A stretch of 7,291 nt of DNA from an uncultured Bacteroidales bacterium. Lineage in GTDB: Bacteria; Bacteroidota; Bacteroidia; Bacteroidales; UBA932. Positions 7,282 to 7,291 of the stretch are shown piece after piece. The notes beneath the pieces are model-generated. The model was given only the letters and a program-made list of their open reading frames with translations. It did not search any database and was not told where the DNA came from. Every line of letters starts with the position of its first letter. Position 1 is the first letter of the stretch. The DNA lies in NCBI GenBank assembly GCA_934702165.1, contig CAKUYG010000110.1:1-7291 (forward strand), read 5' to 3'. Made by a program: the position numbers and the translations under genes.

Positions 7282-7291
7282 AAGATATGAA

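Noticed and set aside
7280..7287. TATCTTGC upstream of the barrel gene as a Bacteroidota -7 promoter element (TAnnTTTG)
   Set aside because: The match is imperfect, and the -33 region falls outside the window, so a promoter cannot be supported.
1..7291. tRNA, rRNA, CRISPR, insertion-sequence or phage features
   Set aside because: Nearly all of the sequence is accounted for by three protein genes. No transposase, terminal repeats, array periodicity or RNA-gene signature was seen in them or in the short gaps.

Overview
The window reads as part of a GC-rich Bacteroidales genome (phylum Bacteroidota). The signs are a TonB-receptor-like outer-membrane barrel with an N-terminal carboxypeptidase-regulatory-like domain, a lipid-anchored GH78 enzyme next to an exported GH2 enzyme, no clear Shine-Dalgarno sequences, and A-rich stretches ahead of the starts of the first two genes. 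Alistipes/Rikenellaceae or a related GC-rich lineage would fit, but the sequence does not fix the genus.

All convincing genes are on the minus strand, so transcription runs from high to low coordinates. First is a complete 960-residue outer-membrane beta-barrel protein (7259 to 4377). After 40 bp comes a complete 865-residue GH78 alpha-L-rhamnosidase lipoprotein (4336 to 1739). After 13 bp comes a GH2 beta-glycosidase that starts at 1725 and runs off the low-coordinate edge after 575 codons, with both catalytic glutamates present. Coding fills almost the whole window. No RNA gene, CRISPR array, insertion sequence or intrinsic terminator was seen, and no stretch over 300 bases lacks a gene.

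The order and tight spacing suggest one operon for taking apart a rhamnose-capped beta-glycoside. In this reading the GH78 removes a terminal alpha-L-rhamnose, the GH2 then cleaves the exposed beta-linked sugar, and the barrel imports substrate or product or otherwise serves the outer membrane. This resembles a polysaccharide utilization locus, but the window holds no SusD, and the barrel looks like the OMP_b-brl_3 type rather than a classical SusC.

Non-coding structure is slight. A 7-bp hairpin ends two bases before the GH78 start codon, an 8-bp inverted repeat brackets the barrel gene's start codon, and a 9-bp tandem duplication lies in the barrel's signal-peptide sequence. The enzyme families are well known. 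The less ordinary points are the pairing with this barrel type and the hairpins at two starts.
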